This document shows, piece after piece, positions 33,606 to 41,984 of a stretch of DNA of 44,612 bases (positions within the stretch are counted from its first letter, which is position 1; each line of letters opens with the position of its first letter). The position numbers and the translations under genes are program-made. Location of the stretch: NCBI GenBank assembly GCA_024278955.1, contig JAJRSE010000009.1, positions 1-44,612 of the forward strand, given 5' to 3'. The DNA is from Planctomycetota bacterium. GTDB lineage: Bacteria; Planctomycetota; Planctomycetia; Pirellulales; Lacipirellulaceae. A model generated the notes under the pieces. That model was not told the DNA's origin, made no database searches, and saw nothing but the letters and a program-made list of their open reading frames with translations.

Positions 33606-34967
33606 ATGTTGCGACTTCTTTTTGGACTCCTCTTGTGTTCGCTACTCGTGTTGCCCGGCTGTGGAAAAAAAGAGCCGGTGAAACCTGCGGCTGTTTCGAC
33701 GACGCCTTCGCCAAAGGCAGCGGTTAAGTTGACAATTTTGGTGGTGGGCGATGCAGAGCTTGCTGCCGGGATTCGACTATTGCGTGGCGAATGGGCGGAG
33801 CGGAGTGGCGGGGAGCTGGAAGTTCGGGAGTCGGAGACCGAAGATTTTCTTGGAGGTGAGCCGTTTTCGGCAGATGTGGTTGTCTGCGCTTCGCGATATT
33901 TGGGAACGCTGGTCGAGCGGAAGTTGCTCAGGCCGGTGCGCAACTCGGTGCTGGAAGACGAAAAGCTAGATTTGCAGGATATTTTTCCGGTGTTGCGAAA
34001 TCGAATGATGCGATTCGGAGGCGAGACTTTTGGGATTTCGCTGGGCGAACCGCCGTTGATGTTGGCTTGGGAGGGAGAGCTGCCGGCAAAGATGGCACCG
34101 GGGAGTCCAATCACTTGGAAGCAATTCGACCAATTCCCTGTGCGTCGATCGACGGAACCGCGGCTTGAGTTTCCGCGCGCGACGGCATTGATTGTTCGGG
34201 CAGTTGCCTATTCCAATTTGCGAAGAGTCTCGGCAGTGCTTTTTGATCCTCAAACGATGAAGCCGCAGCTTGCGGAGCCGCCGTTTGTGCGTGCTCTCGA
34301 AGAACTGGTAGCACTTGAGAACGCAGAAGCTCCCGACGGCGAAGCGACAACGGTCAAGTTGTCGTGGCCCACTGCGACCGTTGGTTCTGAGTCAGGGGAA
34401 ACGGAGAGGACGCGAAATTTTACGGGCCTCGCTTCTGCCGACAAGGTGTATGACCGCAGCTTTGATATCTGGAGTTCGGATAACGGAGCGGGCGAATCGC
34501 CGACGTTTTTAGGATTTTCGGGACGGATTGTGAGTGTTTCGAAGTCTTCTCGGAATGCAGTGTCTGCCTTCAAGCTGCTGTGGTGGCTGGCCAGCGGCGA
34601 GACGGCAGTACAGATTAGCCAGCGTAGTGGTGCAACGATTTGGTTCCGAAGGTCGCAAGTTGCCCAATCGTCAAACTGGCTTCGCGGACGGAATGTTACG
34701 GAGGAGACCGCCGATACCGTGACCAAGCTGCTCACCCACGACCAGGTTTATGTTTTGCCCCGAGTGCCGGGGATTGATGAGTATCTTCGGTCGCTCGATA
34801 AGTTGCTTGAGAATCGGGGTTTGAGTGGTATTTCGGAAGAAGGTGCTGTCGAGCAGGCGTTGGGCGAGGCAGTTAGTCGGTGGCAGACGATTACGGAGAG
34901 TTACGGAAGAGAGCACCAGCGGGAGGCGTATGCGAAGCACCTTGGTTTTGGGAAGTCGGTGGAGTAG
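33606..34967 (+). CDS. Lipoprotein resembling an extracellular solute-binding protein
   Basis: A 453-residue lipoprotein: signal sequence MLRLLFGLLLCSLLVLPGC with lipobox LPGC (C19), then a Lys/Pro/Ser linker. The mature part resembles ABC-transporter family-1 solute-binding proteins (VVGDAELAAGIRLLRGEWAERSGGELEVRE; ADVVVCASRYLGTLVERKLLRPV; FGISLGEPPLMLAWEGEL). No permease or ATPase gene is adjacent, so it may have another role or use a remote transporter. It begins 36 nt after the toxin gene, and the lipid cluster starts 155 nt after it. Confidence 0.75.
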   Translation: MLRLLFGLLLCSLLVLPGCGKKEPVKPAAVSTTPSPKAAVKLTILVVGDAELAAGIRLLRGEWAERSGGELEVRESETEDFLGGEPFSADVVVCASRYLGTLVERKLLRPVRNSVLEDEKLDLQDIFPVLRNRMMRFGGETFGISLGEPPLMLAWEGELPAKMAPGSPITWKQFDQFPVRRSTEPRLEFPRATALIVRAVAYSNLRRVSAVLFDPQTMKPQLAEPPFVRALEELVALENAEAPDGEATTVKLSWPTATVGSESGETERTRNFTGLASADKVYDRSFDIWSSDNGAGESPTFLGFSGRIVSVSKSSRNAVSAFKLLWWLASGETAVQISQRSGATIWFRRSQVAQSSNWLRGRNVTEETADTVTKLLTHDQVYVLPRVPGIDEYLRSLDKLLENRGLSGISEEGAVEQALGEAVSRWQTITESYGREHQREAYAKHLGFGKSVE

Positions 34968-35122
34968 CTAGCTGGGGCACCGGCTTCTGCAGGTGGGTTG
35001 TCAAAAGGGGGGCGTCGGGGTAGCTTCATGGATTCGGAATTGCTCGTCCTGGCTGCGGAATGGCTGGGTTTCTCGGGATTTCTCATACTACATTCCTACC
35101 TGACTTTTTTCATTACCGCATC

Positions 35123-36367
35123 ATGATCCGAACAGCTCAGGATGATCAGCGAATTGTGATTACCGGCATTGGGCTTACGTCGCCCAATGGCGACAATTTG
35201 CCCGAGTACCGAGCTGCGCTTTTGGAGGGCCGGAGTGGGGTCGATAACTACCATATCCGCTATGTGGGTGACACCTTGGCGGGGGAATGCCACTTTGACG
35301 AGCTGAAGCATCAGAAACGCAAGGAGCTTCGCCGTGGGACCCGGGCAGGCAGTGTAGGGGTCTATTGTGCGAACGAAGCGATTAACGACTCGGGGATTGA
35401 GTGGTCGGGCATCGATCGATCGCGGGTGGGCGTCTATGTGGGTGTGACCGAGCATGGCAACGTCGAGACAGAAAATGAAATCAACGAGATCAAAGCCTTC
35501 GACTACGATACCAAGGTCTGGTCGCACCATCACAATCCTCGTACGGTGGCCAACAACCCGGCTGGCGAGATTACGCTCAACATGGGAATCACCGGCCCTC
35601 ACTACACGCTAGGCGCAGCTTGTGCTGCCGGTAACGCAGGGCTGATTCAAGGCGCGCAGATGTTGCGGCTGAACGAATGCGACTTGGCGATCGCGGGCGG
35701 AGTGTCGGAAAGTATCCGCACGTTTGGCATCTTTGCCGGTTTTGCGAGCCAAGGGGCGCTAGCCGAGCACAGCGAGCCGGCGCGAGCGAGCCGGCCGTTT
35801 GATCTCGATCGGAATGGAATTGTCGTTTCAGAAGGCGGGTGCTTGTATACGCTCGAGCGTTACAGCGATGCGACCCGGCGAGGGGCAAAAATCTATGGCG
35901 AGCTGGTTGGCTATGCCATGAATAGCGATGCAAGCGATTTTGTGTTGCCTAACCCCGTGCGTCAGGCTACGTGTGTGAATTTGGCACTCGAGCGGGCGGG
36001 GCTCAACGCTTCGGATATCGATTTGGTGAGCACCCATGCGACTGCGACCCCGAGCGGAGATATCCAGGAATGTGCGGCGCTACGAAGCGTTTTTGGCGAC
36101 TCGGGCAAAACGCTGATCAATAACACCAAAAGCTTTATCGGCCACGCAATGGGTGCGGCAGGTGCTTTGGAGCTAGCGGGAAACTTGCCGTCGTTTGACG
36201 ATGGAGTGTGTCACCCGACGATTAATGTCGACAACCTCGACCCTGAGTGTGAACTGCCGGGGTTGGTGATTAACGAATCGCGAGAAAATTGTAAGATCAA
36301 GACGGTGCTTAACAATTCGTTTGGCATGCTGGGAATCAATTCGGTGGTGATTATTCAGAAAGTGTAA
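35123..36367 (+). CDS. Beta-ketoacyl-ACP synthase (KAS II/FabF-like)
   Basis: A 414-residue condensing enzyme that extends an ACP-bound acyl chain with a malonyl unit. The thiolase-fold active site is complete: nucleophile C167 (LGAACAAGN), H305 (STHATATPSGD), K336 and H341 (NNTKSFIGHAMGAAG). It diverges from housekeeping FabF in segments such as AVSESIRTF-like GGVSESIRTFGIFAGFA, suggesting a specialised chain. ATG 35123 gives the family start (DDQRIVITGIGLTSPNG); the frame runs back to 35060 without likeness. It is the first gene of a cluster with ACP, two CrtI-like oxidoreductases, a dehydratase and an enoyl reductase, so it probably primes or extends that pathway's product. Confidence 0.93.
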   Translation: MIRTAQDDQRIVITGIGLTSPNGDNLPEYRAALLEGRSGVDNYHIRYVGDTLAGECHFDELKHQKRKELRRGTRAGSVGVYCANEAINDSGIEWSGIDRSRVGVYVGVTEHGNVETENEINEIKAFDYDTKVWSHHHNPRTVANNPAGEITLNMGITGPHYTLGAACAAGNAGLIQGAQMLRLNECDLAIAGGVSESIRTFGIFAGFASQGALAEHSEPARASRPFDLDRNGIVVSEGGCLYTLERYSDATRRGAKIYGELVGYAMNSDASDFVLPNPVRQATCVNLALERAGLNASDIDLVSTHATATPSGDIQECAALRSVFGDSGKTLINNTKSFIGHAMGAAGALELAGNLPSFDDGVCHPTINVDNLDPECELPGLVINESRENCKIKTVLNNSFGMLGINSVVIIQKV

Positions 36368-36417
36368 CTCAGAAGTATTCCAGTTGTAGAAACAAGAAAT
36401 TAGGAGCAACCGCAGAT

Positions 36418-36678
36418 ATGACTGCAGCAGAGATTCGAGACGAAATTCTTAACATCCTTGAAGTGATTGCACCGGATGAGGATTTGTCGAACATTGACGA
36501 CAGCGTCAACTTTCGCGACCAGATGGAGCTGGACAGCATGGACTTCTTGGACATCGTGATGGAGCTGCGCAAGCGCCATCGCATCCAGATTCCGGAAGAC
36601 GACTACATGGAACTGGCGAGCATGAACTCGACCGTGAAATTTCTTGAGCCATTGATGAAAGATATAGCTAAGGCTTGA
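36418..36678 (+). CDS. Acyl carrier protein
   Basis: An 86-residue acidic four-helix protein with the 4'-phosphopantetheine site S40 in ELDSMDFLDIVMEL. It is a dedicated carrier: the attachment motif is DSM rather than the DSL of primary AcpP, and it follows the ketosynthase gene by 50 nt. The long acidic N-terminal helix and the PEDDYMELASM segment differ from typical AcpP. It presumably presents the growing chain to the ketosynthase, dehydratase, enoyl reductase and perhaps the two FAD oxidoreductases of this cluster. Confidence 0.95.
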   Translation: MTAAEIRDEILNILEVIAPDEDLSNIDDSVNFRDQMELDSMDFLDIVMELRKRHRIQIPEDDYMELASMNSTVKFLEPLMKDIAKA

Positions 36679-36685
36679 GTTTTGT

Positions 36686-36748
36686 GTTGCGAGTTGCGAG
36701 TCGCGAGTTGTTGCGCGAGGCCTAAACTCGCGACCCATAACTCGCAAC
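36686..36748. repeat. Intercistronic inverted repeat (24-nt arms)
   Basis: GTTGCGAGTT and GTCGCGAGTT blocks in the left arm (36686-36709) are complementary to 36725-36748 at 20 of 24 positions; mismatches are confined to the 4 central bases. The right arm ends 13 nt before the oxidoreductase ATG at 36762, so the hairpin could affect its translation or mRNA stability. Confidence 0.7.
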
Positions 36749-36761
36749 CCGCGACTCGCCC

Positions 36762-38138
36762 ATGTACGATACGATCATCATTGGCGCAGGCATGTCTGGA
36801 TTGGCGGCCGGAATACGGCTGGCCTATTTCGACCAGCGTGTTCTTGTGCTGGAACGCCATTTTACGATCGGCGGGCTGAATTCTTTCTATCGCTTGCGAG
36901 GCCGCGACTACGATGTCGGACTGCATGCGCTAACGAACATTACGCCGAAGGGAACCAAAAAGGGGCCTTTGGCGCGATTGCTTCGGCAGCTGCGCATCTC
37001 GTGGGACGATCTCCAGATTTCGCCGCAGGTGGGTTCGGACATCGTTTTCCCCGGAACACGGCTGCGGTTTGATAACGATTTGGACCTCTTTCGTTCGGAA
37101 GTGTCGCGGGAGTTTCCGAAGCAGAGCGATAATTTCGATCGACTGATCTCTGAGATTGTCGAGTACGACGATCTCGACGACTCGCATCAAGAGATCTCTG
37201 CGCGGCAACGGCTTGGCGAGATCCTGACCGATCCGAAGCTGGTCGAGATGCTGTTTTGTCCCTTGATGTTTTATGGCTCGGCCCGCGAGCATGATATGGA
37301 TTGGGGGCAGTTTTCGATCATGTTTCGCAGCATTTTCATGGAAGGGCTTGGCCGGCCCCATGCCGGAGTGCGGCTCATTTTGAAGCAGCTAGTGCGGCAG
37401 TACCGCGGCCTAGGCGGCGAGCTGAAATTGCGTGCCGGGGTCGAGCGACTGGCGGTCGAGGACGGTAAGGTTGTTGGTGTGGTGCTAGAAAACGGCGAAG
37501 AGCTGACGGCCCGCCGCGTGCTGTCGTCGGCAGGCTGGCCCGAGACGATGCGTATGTGCGACGATGGGGCCCCGGTGGTGAGTAGGCAGCCAGGCCGGTT
37601 GAGTTTTTGTGAGACGATTGCTTCGCTCGACGTCGAACCGAAGACCTTGGGGCACCGCAGCACCATCACGTTTTATAACGACAGCGAAGAGTTTACATGG
37701 ACCAAGCCCGACACACCGTGCGACCTGCGTAGCGGCGTGATCTGTAGCCCCAATAATTTTCAATACGGAAAACCGCTGGACGATGGGACGATACGAATCA
37801 CGGCGCTGGCCAATTTTGATTATTGGCGTGGTCTCGACGAACACGACTATCGCTTAGAAAAACTGCGTTGGTACGACCGTATTACCGAGTCGGCTGTGCG
37901 GTTTGTGCCCGACTACCGAAGCCGCGTGATTGATACCGACATGTTTACGCCGACGACGATCGTGCGATTCACGGGTCACGACAACGGAGCGGTGTACGGC
38001 ACGCCGGAGAAACAGATTGATGGGCGAACACATTTAGACAACCTATTTATCTGCGGCACCGACCAAGGGTTTGTGGGGATTGTTGGGAGTATTATGAGCG
38101 GCATTGGGATGGCGAACATGCATTGTTTGAGGGATTAG
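36762..38138 (+). CDS. FAD-dependent oxidoreductase, CrtI/phytoene-desaturase-like (copy 1)
   Basis: A 458-residue flavoprotein of the phytoene-desaturase/retinol-saturase superfamily. The N-terminal dinucleotide motif is IIIGAGMSGLAAGIRLA, with the ribose-binding glutamate in VLVLERH. The C-terminal FAD segment is ICGTDQGFVGIVGSIMSGIGMAN. The intermediate region (VGLHALTNITPKGTKKGPLARLL; DMDWGQFSIMFRSIFMEG) is not that of carotenoid enzymes. Context with ketosynthase and ACP suggests that it desaturates, isomerises or saturates a fatty acyl chain. It is followed by the transposase island, then a second, divergent paralogue. No carotenoid gene is nearby. Confidence 0.88.
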   Translation: MYDTIIIGAGMSGLAAGIRLAYFDQRVLVLERHFTIGGLNSFYRLRGRDYDVGLHALTNITPKGTKKGPLARLLRQLRISWDDLQISPQVGSDIVFPGTRLRFDNDLDLFRSEVSREFPKQSDNFDRLISEIVEYDDLDDSHQEISARQRLGEILTDPKLVEMLFCPLMFYGSAREHDMDWGQFSIMFRSIFMEGLGRPHAGVRLILKQLVRQYRGLGGELKLRAGVERLAVEDGKVVGVVLENGEELTARRVLSSAGWPETMRMCDDGAPVVSRQPGRLSFCETIASLDVEPKTLGHRSTITFYNDSEEFTWTKPDTPCDLRSGVICSPNNFQYGKPLDDGTIRITALANFDYWRGLDEHDYRLEKLRWYDRITESAVRFVPDYRSRVIDTDMFTPTTIVRFTGHDNGAVYGTPEKQIDGRTHLDNLFICGTDQGFVGIVGSIMSGIGMANMHCLRD

Positions 38139-38171
38139 GAGGTGAGTGGTGAATTGGGTTGTAAGGATGTC

Positions 38172-38407
38172 GCCCTTTCAGGGCTTGTTTACGTTTGGCA
38201 TCGGTCTCCCAGGGCTTGCGCCCTGGGCTATCGTATTTTAGCCTTTCAGGCCTAACGCCAAGGCTTTAGTTTCGAGACAACGAAACATACCAAGGTTATA
38301 GTCCCGAGAGGACGATAGGTTTTAGTCCCGAAGGGACGACATATGACAGCCCAGGGCGCGAGCCCTGGGATCGGTAATGCAAACAAACATCGAAGCCCTG
38401 AAAGGGC
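38172..38407. repeat. REP/BIME-like array, left of transposase
   Basis: A forward and an inverted copy of one three-hairpin unit. Forward: GCCCT-ttc-AGGGC (38172-38184), an 8-bp stem CCCAGGGC-ttgc-GCCCTGGG (38208-38227) and GCCT-ttc-AGGC (38241-38251). Inverted: GTCC-cgaga-GGAC (38301-38313), GTCCC-gaa-GGGAC (38325-38337), CCCAGGGC-gcga-GCCCTGGG (38350-38369) and GCCCT-gaa-AGGGC (38395-38407). The same pair recurs on the other side of the transposase gene. Confidence 0.85.
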
Positions 38408-38431
38408 GACATACGAAAGGAGGGCAGTACC

Positions 38432-38884
38432 ATGCCACAATCGCTTTCCAATGTCTTGTTGCACCTTGTTTTCACTACAAAGAACCGTCAGGCGTGGATC
38501 GATCCCGAGATTGAACAGGAGCTGTTTCCCTATATTGCTACGATTTGTAAGGAGCTAGACTGCCCCGCCCATAAGGTTGGCGGCGCTGACGACCATGTGC
38601 ATATCGCCTGTTCGTTGGCTCGTACAGAAACGGTTGCAAAATTGTTGTCCGCGATCAAAGCGAATTCGTCGAAATGGATCAAAGAGAAAGGTTCGCAATA
38701 CGAAAAATTCGCTTGGCAAAGCGGATACGGAGCGTTCTCGATCGGGCAATCGCAGGTGGATTCGCTGCGGAGGTATATTGAGAATCAACGCGACCATCAC
38801 CGACGAGAATCGTTCCAGGATGAATTTCGGAAGTTGCTTACCAAGTACCAAGTCGAGTACGATGAGCAGTACGTGTGGGATTGA
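38432..38884 (+). mobile_element. IS200/IS605-type Y1 transposase (TnpA/RAYT-like)
   Basis: A 150-residue HUH single-strand transposase. The metal-binding HUH pair is H55-V-H57 (GADDHVHIAC) and the catalytic tyrosine is Y115 (LRRYIENQRDHH). The N-terminus (SLSNVLLHLVFTTKNRQ) matches the IS200 TnpA fold, and all key residues are intact. The ribosome site AGGAGG lies 10 nt upstream of ATG 38432. It is bracketed by two matching REP-like arrays, each a forward/inverted pair, as expected for a RAYT-type enzyme that acts on hairpins. There is no TnpB. It lies in the 1-kb gap between two oxidoreductase genes and interrupts neither. Confidence 0.92.
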
Positions 38885-38904
38885 GATCGGCACCGGGCTA
38901 TGCC

Positions 38905-39128
38905 GCCCTTTCAGGGCTTGGCTGGCGAGGTGCCAGATTACCCAGGGCTTGCGCCCTGGGCTGCCGTATTTAGGCCTTACAGGCCCGCCATTAAACTTGC
39001 GCTAGCCTGCTTGAGCCTTTCGGGCCTGCTTGTCAAGGGTTTTAGTCCCGAAGGGACGGTATACGATAGCCCAGGGCGCAAGCCCTGGGAACACAGACGC
39101 CAAACATATAGCAAGCCCTGAAAGGGGC
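38905..39128. repeat. REP/BIME-like array, right of transposase
   Basis: Mirrors the left array. Forward unit: GCCCT-ttc-AGGGC (38905-38917), CCCAGGGC-ttgc-GCCCTGGG (38941-38960) and GGCCT-tac-AGGCC (38973-38985). Inverted unit: GTCCC-gaa-GGGAC (39045-39057), CCCAGGGC-gcaa-GCCCTGGG (39070-39089) and GCCCT-gaa-AGGGGC (39115-39128). Compared with the left array the stems are conserved while the spacers differ, a sign of selection on the hairpins. Confidence 0.85.
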
Positions 39129-39168
39129 GATCTACGACTACGCAAACGACAAGATTGAAACAAAAAAC

Positions 39169-40617
39169 ATGCCCAAAGATTTTCTTAAAGACGCGCAGGA
39201 CGAATATGATGTGGTCGTGATCGGCAGTGGCCTGGCCGGGCTGACGTCGGCCAATATGCTGGCGAGCAACGGCTACCGTGTATTGCTGCTCGAACAGCAC
39301 TACAAGCTCGGCGGCATGGCGACTTGGTTCAAGCGGCCGGGCGGGCATGTCTTTGATATTTCGCTGCACGGGTTTCCGTATGGCATGGTGAAAAGCTGCC
39401 GGCGGTATTGGACGAAGGAAATTGCGGACTTGATTGTGCCGCTTGAGAATATTCGGTTCGATAATCCGATGTTTTCGCTGACCACCAATTTTAGCCGCGA
39501 AGATTTTACGAAGCTGCTCATCGAGCAGTTCAAGGTGACGCCTGAGGCAGTTGAAGGCTTTTTTGTCAAAGCCCGCTCGATGGATTTTCAGGACGATCAA
39601 AAACTGACGACCCGGGAGCTGCTCGACGAGTTTTTCCCTGGCCGAGAAGATGTGATTCGTTTGCTCATGGAGCCGATCACGTATGCCAACGGTAGTACCC
39701 TGGAAGATCCGGCGATTAGCTATGGCATTGTGTTTTCGAATTTCATGTCGAAGGGCGTTTATACGTTCGAGGGCGGGACCGATCGGCTGATTGGGATGAT
39801 GGAAGCCGAGATGAAGAAAAACGGCGTTGATATTCGGATTCGTTGCGATGTCGAAAAAATTCACTGCGAAGGAGGGCAGGTACAAGCCGTCGAGGTGAAT
39901 GGCCGGAAGATTAAAACCCGGGCGGTGGTCTCGAATGCGAATCTTAAGCAGACAATTTTTCGGCTGGTCGGCGAAAAGCATTTCGACCGCCAGTTTGCTG
40001 AAGAGGCCCAGGCGGTGCGGCTAAACAATTCGAGTACGCAGGTCTACATGGCACTGAATCCTGGTGATTTGATCGAAGAGTCCACCGGCGATTTGCTCTT
40101 TAGTTCGACGGCTCCGGTGTTTCAAACCGACTTGCTATTGAGCCGCGATATTACGAGCCGAACTTTTTCGTTCTATTACCCGCGCACTCGTCCCGAGAGT
40201 CAGCCCCGTTGTTTGATTGTTTCGAGCACGAATGCGAACTACGACGATTGGGCCCATTTGCCGCAAGACGAGTACGAGGCCAGCAAGCAGGATCTTGTGG
40301 AAACGACGCTCGACGCACTCGACAAGTACGTGCCGAATGTTCGCGAGCGAATCGCCCATGCCGAAGCCTCGACGCCCAAGAGTTTTGAGCATTACACGCG
40401 GCACATCGCAGGGGCCAGTTTTGGCACGAAATTCGAGGGGTTGCAAGTGAGTTTTGATTTACCAAAGCAGATCGAGGGTCTCTATCACGCCGGTAGCGTG
40501 GGCATTATCATGTCGGGTTGGTTGGGGGCGATGAACTATGGCCGCATGGTGGCGAGTGATGTGGATAACCTGCTGATGAACAAGGGCTCGATAACGAGCG
40601 AAGAGATCGCTTCGTAA
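39169..40617 (+). CDS. FAD-dependent oxidoreductase, CrtI/phytoene-desaturase-like (copy 2)
   Basis: A 482-residue flavoprotein of the same superfamily as copy 1 but clearly divergent. It has [35 protein letters not shown] at the FAD N-terminus, then [41 protein letters not shown] and the C-terminal [33 protein letters not shown]. It starts 40 nt after the right REP array. In this setting it should act on an acyl chain or its derivative, perhaps in series with copy 1. An all-trans-retinol-saturase-like reduction is as likely as desaturation. The next gene, the dehydratase, is 123 nt away across the heptad hairpin. Confidence 0.88.
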   Translation: MPKDFLKDAQDEYDVVVIGSGLAGLTSANMLASNGYRVLLLEQHYKLGGMATWFKRPGGHVFDISLHGFPYGMVKSCRRYWTKEIADLIVPLENIRFDNPMFSLTTNFSREDFTKLLIEQFKVTPEAVEGFFVKARSMDFQDDQKLTTRELLDEFFPGREDVIRLLMEPITYANGSTLEDPAISYGIVFSNFMSKGVYTFEGGTDRLIGMMEAEMKKNGVDIRIRCDVEKIHCEGGQVQAVEVNGRKIKTRAVVSNANLKQTIFRLVGEKHFDRQFAEEAQAVRLNNSSTQVYMALNPGDLIEESTGDLLFSSTAPVFQTDLLLSRDITSRTFSFYYPRTRPESQPRCLIVSSTNANYDDWAHLPQDEYEASKQDLVETTLDALDKYVPNVRERIAHAEASTPKSFEHYTRHIAGASFGTKFEGLQVSFDLPKQIEGLYHAGSVGIIMSGWLGAMNYGRMVASDVDNLLMNKGSITSEEIAS

Positions 40618-40652
40618 AGCGTCATCCTGAATCCCTCGAAAATTGTGAGTAA

Positions 40653-40735
40653 AGCGGAAAGCCGAAAGTGGAAAGCCGGCCCGCTCTTAATTATTCCGCT
40701 TTCCGCTTTCCGCTTTCCGCTTTCCGCTTTCCGCT
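40653..40735. repeat. Heptad-repeat hairpin upstream of FabZ-like gene
   Basis: Three left heptads (AGCGGAA, AGCCGAA, AGTGGAA at 40653-40673) are near-complements of six perfect right heptads TTCCGCT at 40694-40735. The repeat ends 5 nt before ATG 40741, over the place where a ribosome site should lie; no purine-rich site is visible. Copy-number change of a 7-nt unit would shift any frame crossing it. Confidence 0.75.
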
Positions 40736-40740
40736 TAGCC

Positions 40741-41175
40741 ATGTCACTAGAAGCCATCAAATCTGCGATTCCTCATCGCGAGCCGTTCTTATTACTCGAT
40801 GAAATTGTTGAGCAATCGGGCGATCGGATTGTTTGCCGGAAGACCTTCACGGGCGACGAGTTTTGGTATCAGGGGCACTACCCCGATTTTCCGATCACGC
40901 CGGGCGTAATTCTTTGTGAGGCGGCGATGCAGGCAGGGGCCGTCTTGCTCTCGGCTTTGATCGAAGAGGCAGCTGGCGCGGTGCCAGTGGCTACGCGGGC
41001 GAATAATGTTCAGTTCAAGAAGATGGTTTTTCCGGGCGATACGATTTTGCTTGAAGTCGAACTGACCGAGCGGCTTGCCCAGGCGTTTTTTCTGAAGGCG
41101 CGAGTTACGGTGGAGGGCAAGGTGGCCACCCGATTTGATTTTGCCTGCACGCTTACCCAACCTGAGGCCCGTTGA
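40741..41175 (+). CDS. 3-Hydroxyacyl-ACP dehydratase, FabZ/FabA-like
   Basis: A 144-residue hot-dog-fold dehydratase that removes water from a 3-hydroxyacyl-ACP. Catalytic H46 ([14 protein letters not shown]) and E60 ([11 protein letters not shown]) match FabZ. ATG 40741 gives the family start ([22 protein letters not shown]); an upstream ATG at 40645 would translate the heptad repeat and is rejected. The stop overlaps the next start by 1 nt (TGATG), so it is tightly coupled to the enoyl reductase, making a dehydration-reduction pair. The ketoreductase needed to complete the elongation cycle is not in this cluster. Confidence 0.93.
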   Translation: MSLEAIKSAIPHREPFLLLDEIVEQSGDRIVCRKTFTGDEFWYQGHYPDFPITPGVILCEAAMQAGAVLLSALIEEAAGAVPVATRANNVQFKKMVFPGDTILLEVELTERLAQAFFLKARVTVEGKVATRFDFACTLTQPEAR

Positions 41176-41984
41176 TGACCGTTGATTTTTTGCAGCTTGC
41201 GGGGCGTCGCGTCCTGGTGTTTGGTGTTGCGAATCGTAAGAGCGTGGCCTTTCATGTCGGGAAAGTGCTTGAAGAGGCTGGCACCGAGGTGCTTTACGTG
41301 GTGCGTTCAGAAGAACGTCGAGAGTCGGTTGCAAAGCTGTTGGGCGAATCGCCAATTTTTGTTTGCGATGTTGAACATCAAGAGCAAATCGATCAGTTGG
41401 CCGTTGACCTGAGTGCCCAGTACGATGAGTTCCATGGAATTGTACATTCGATTGCGTTTGGCGATTATTCGGAAGGGCCGCGACCTTTTCATGAAACAAG
41501 CAAGTCGCAAATGATGCGGGCGTTCGATATTTCTTGTTTCTCGCTGGTCGCGATTTCAAATGCGTTCAAAGAACGGCTCGCCCGAGATGGGTCTGTGGTT
41601 ACGATTTCGATTTCGACCACTCGAATGGCCAGCGAAAATTATGGGTTCATGGCTCCGATCAAGGCGGCTTTGGACTCCAGCTTGGCGTTTTTGGCAAAGT
41701 CGTTCAGCCGTTTTTCGGAGGTCCGTTTCAACGCGGTTGCCCCAGGACTGCTCAAAACGAGCGCTTCGGCGGGAATTCCTGGATATGTCGATTCTTACCT
41801 TTATGCCGAACGAGCGACCCTACGAGGACGAGCTGTCCAGACTCCCGAGGTCGCCTCGGCGGTCGCTTTCTTGCTGAGCCCTCGATCGAGCGGCGTAAAT
41901 GCCCAGCAAATCGTGGTTGACGCGGGTATGGAAGTGAATTATTTCGATGATCGGCTTGTCAAAGGATTCCTTCGCGGGAGCTAA
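41175..41984 (+). CDS. Enoyl-ACP reductase, FabI-like SDR
   Basis: A 269-residue short-chain dehydrogenase fold with the FabI-type Y-x6-K pair: Y156 and K163 ([10 protein letters not shown]), the same numbers as in E. coli FabI. The start ([19 protein letters not shown]) is the divergent glycine-poor nucleotide motif of FabI. The second FabI tyrosine (Y146) is not seen; that position is I146. It should reduce the trans-2 double bond made by the upstream dehydratase using NAD(P)H. ATG 41175 is preferred to the overlapping TTG at 41172. A non-fatty-acid SDR role is possible but less likely given the neighbours. Confidence 0.9.
   Translation: MTVDFLQLAGRRVLVFGVANRKSVAFHVGKVLEEAGTEVLYVVRSEERRESVAKLLGESPIFVCDVEHQEQIDQLAVDLSAQYDEFHGIVHSIAFGDYSEGPRPFHETSKSQMMRAFDISCFSLVAISNAFKERLARDGSVVTISISTTRMASENYGFMAPIKAALDSSLAFLAKSFSRFSEVRFNAVAPGLLKTSASAGIPGYVDSYLYAERATLRGRAVQTPEVASAVAFLLSPRSSGVNAQQIVVDAGMEVNYFDDRLVKGFLRGS

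Noticed and set aside
38172..39128. Interpretation of the REP-like stems as rho-independent terminators
   Set aside because: No U-run follows the stems, and identical paired copies occur on both sides of the transposase, so a repeat element explains them better.
40653..40735. Possible CRISPR array
   Set aside because: Units are only 7 nt and contiguous with no spacers; it is a tandem repeat. No CRISPR array or cas gene is present in the window.
40645..40740. Upstream ATG extension of the FabZ-like protein
   Set aside because: It would translate the heptad repeat and adds residues unlike any dehydratase; ATG 40741 matches the family.
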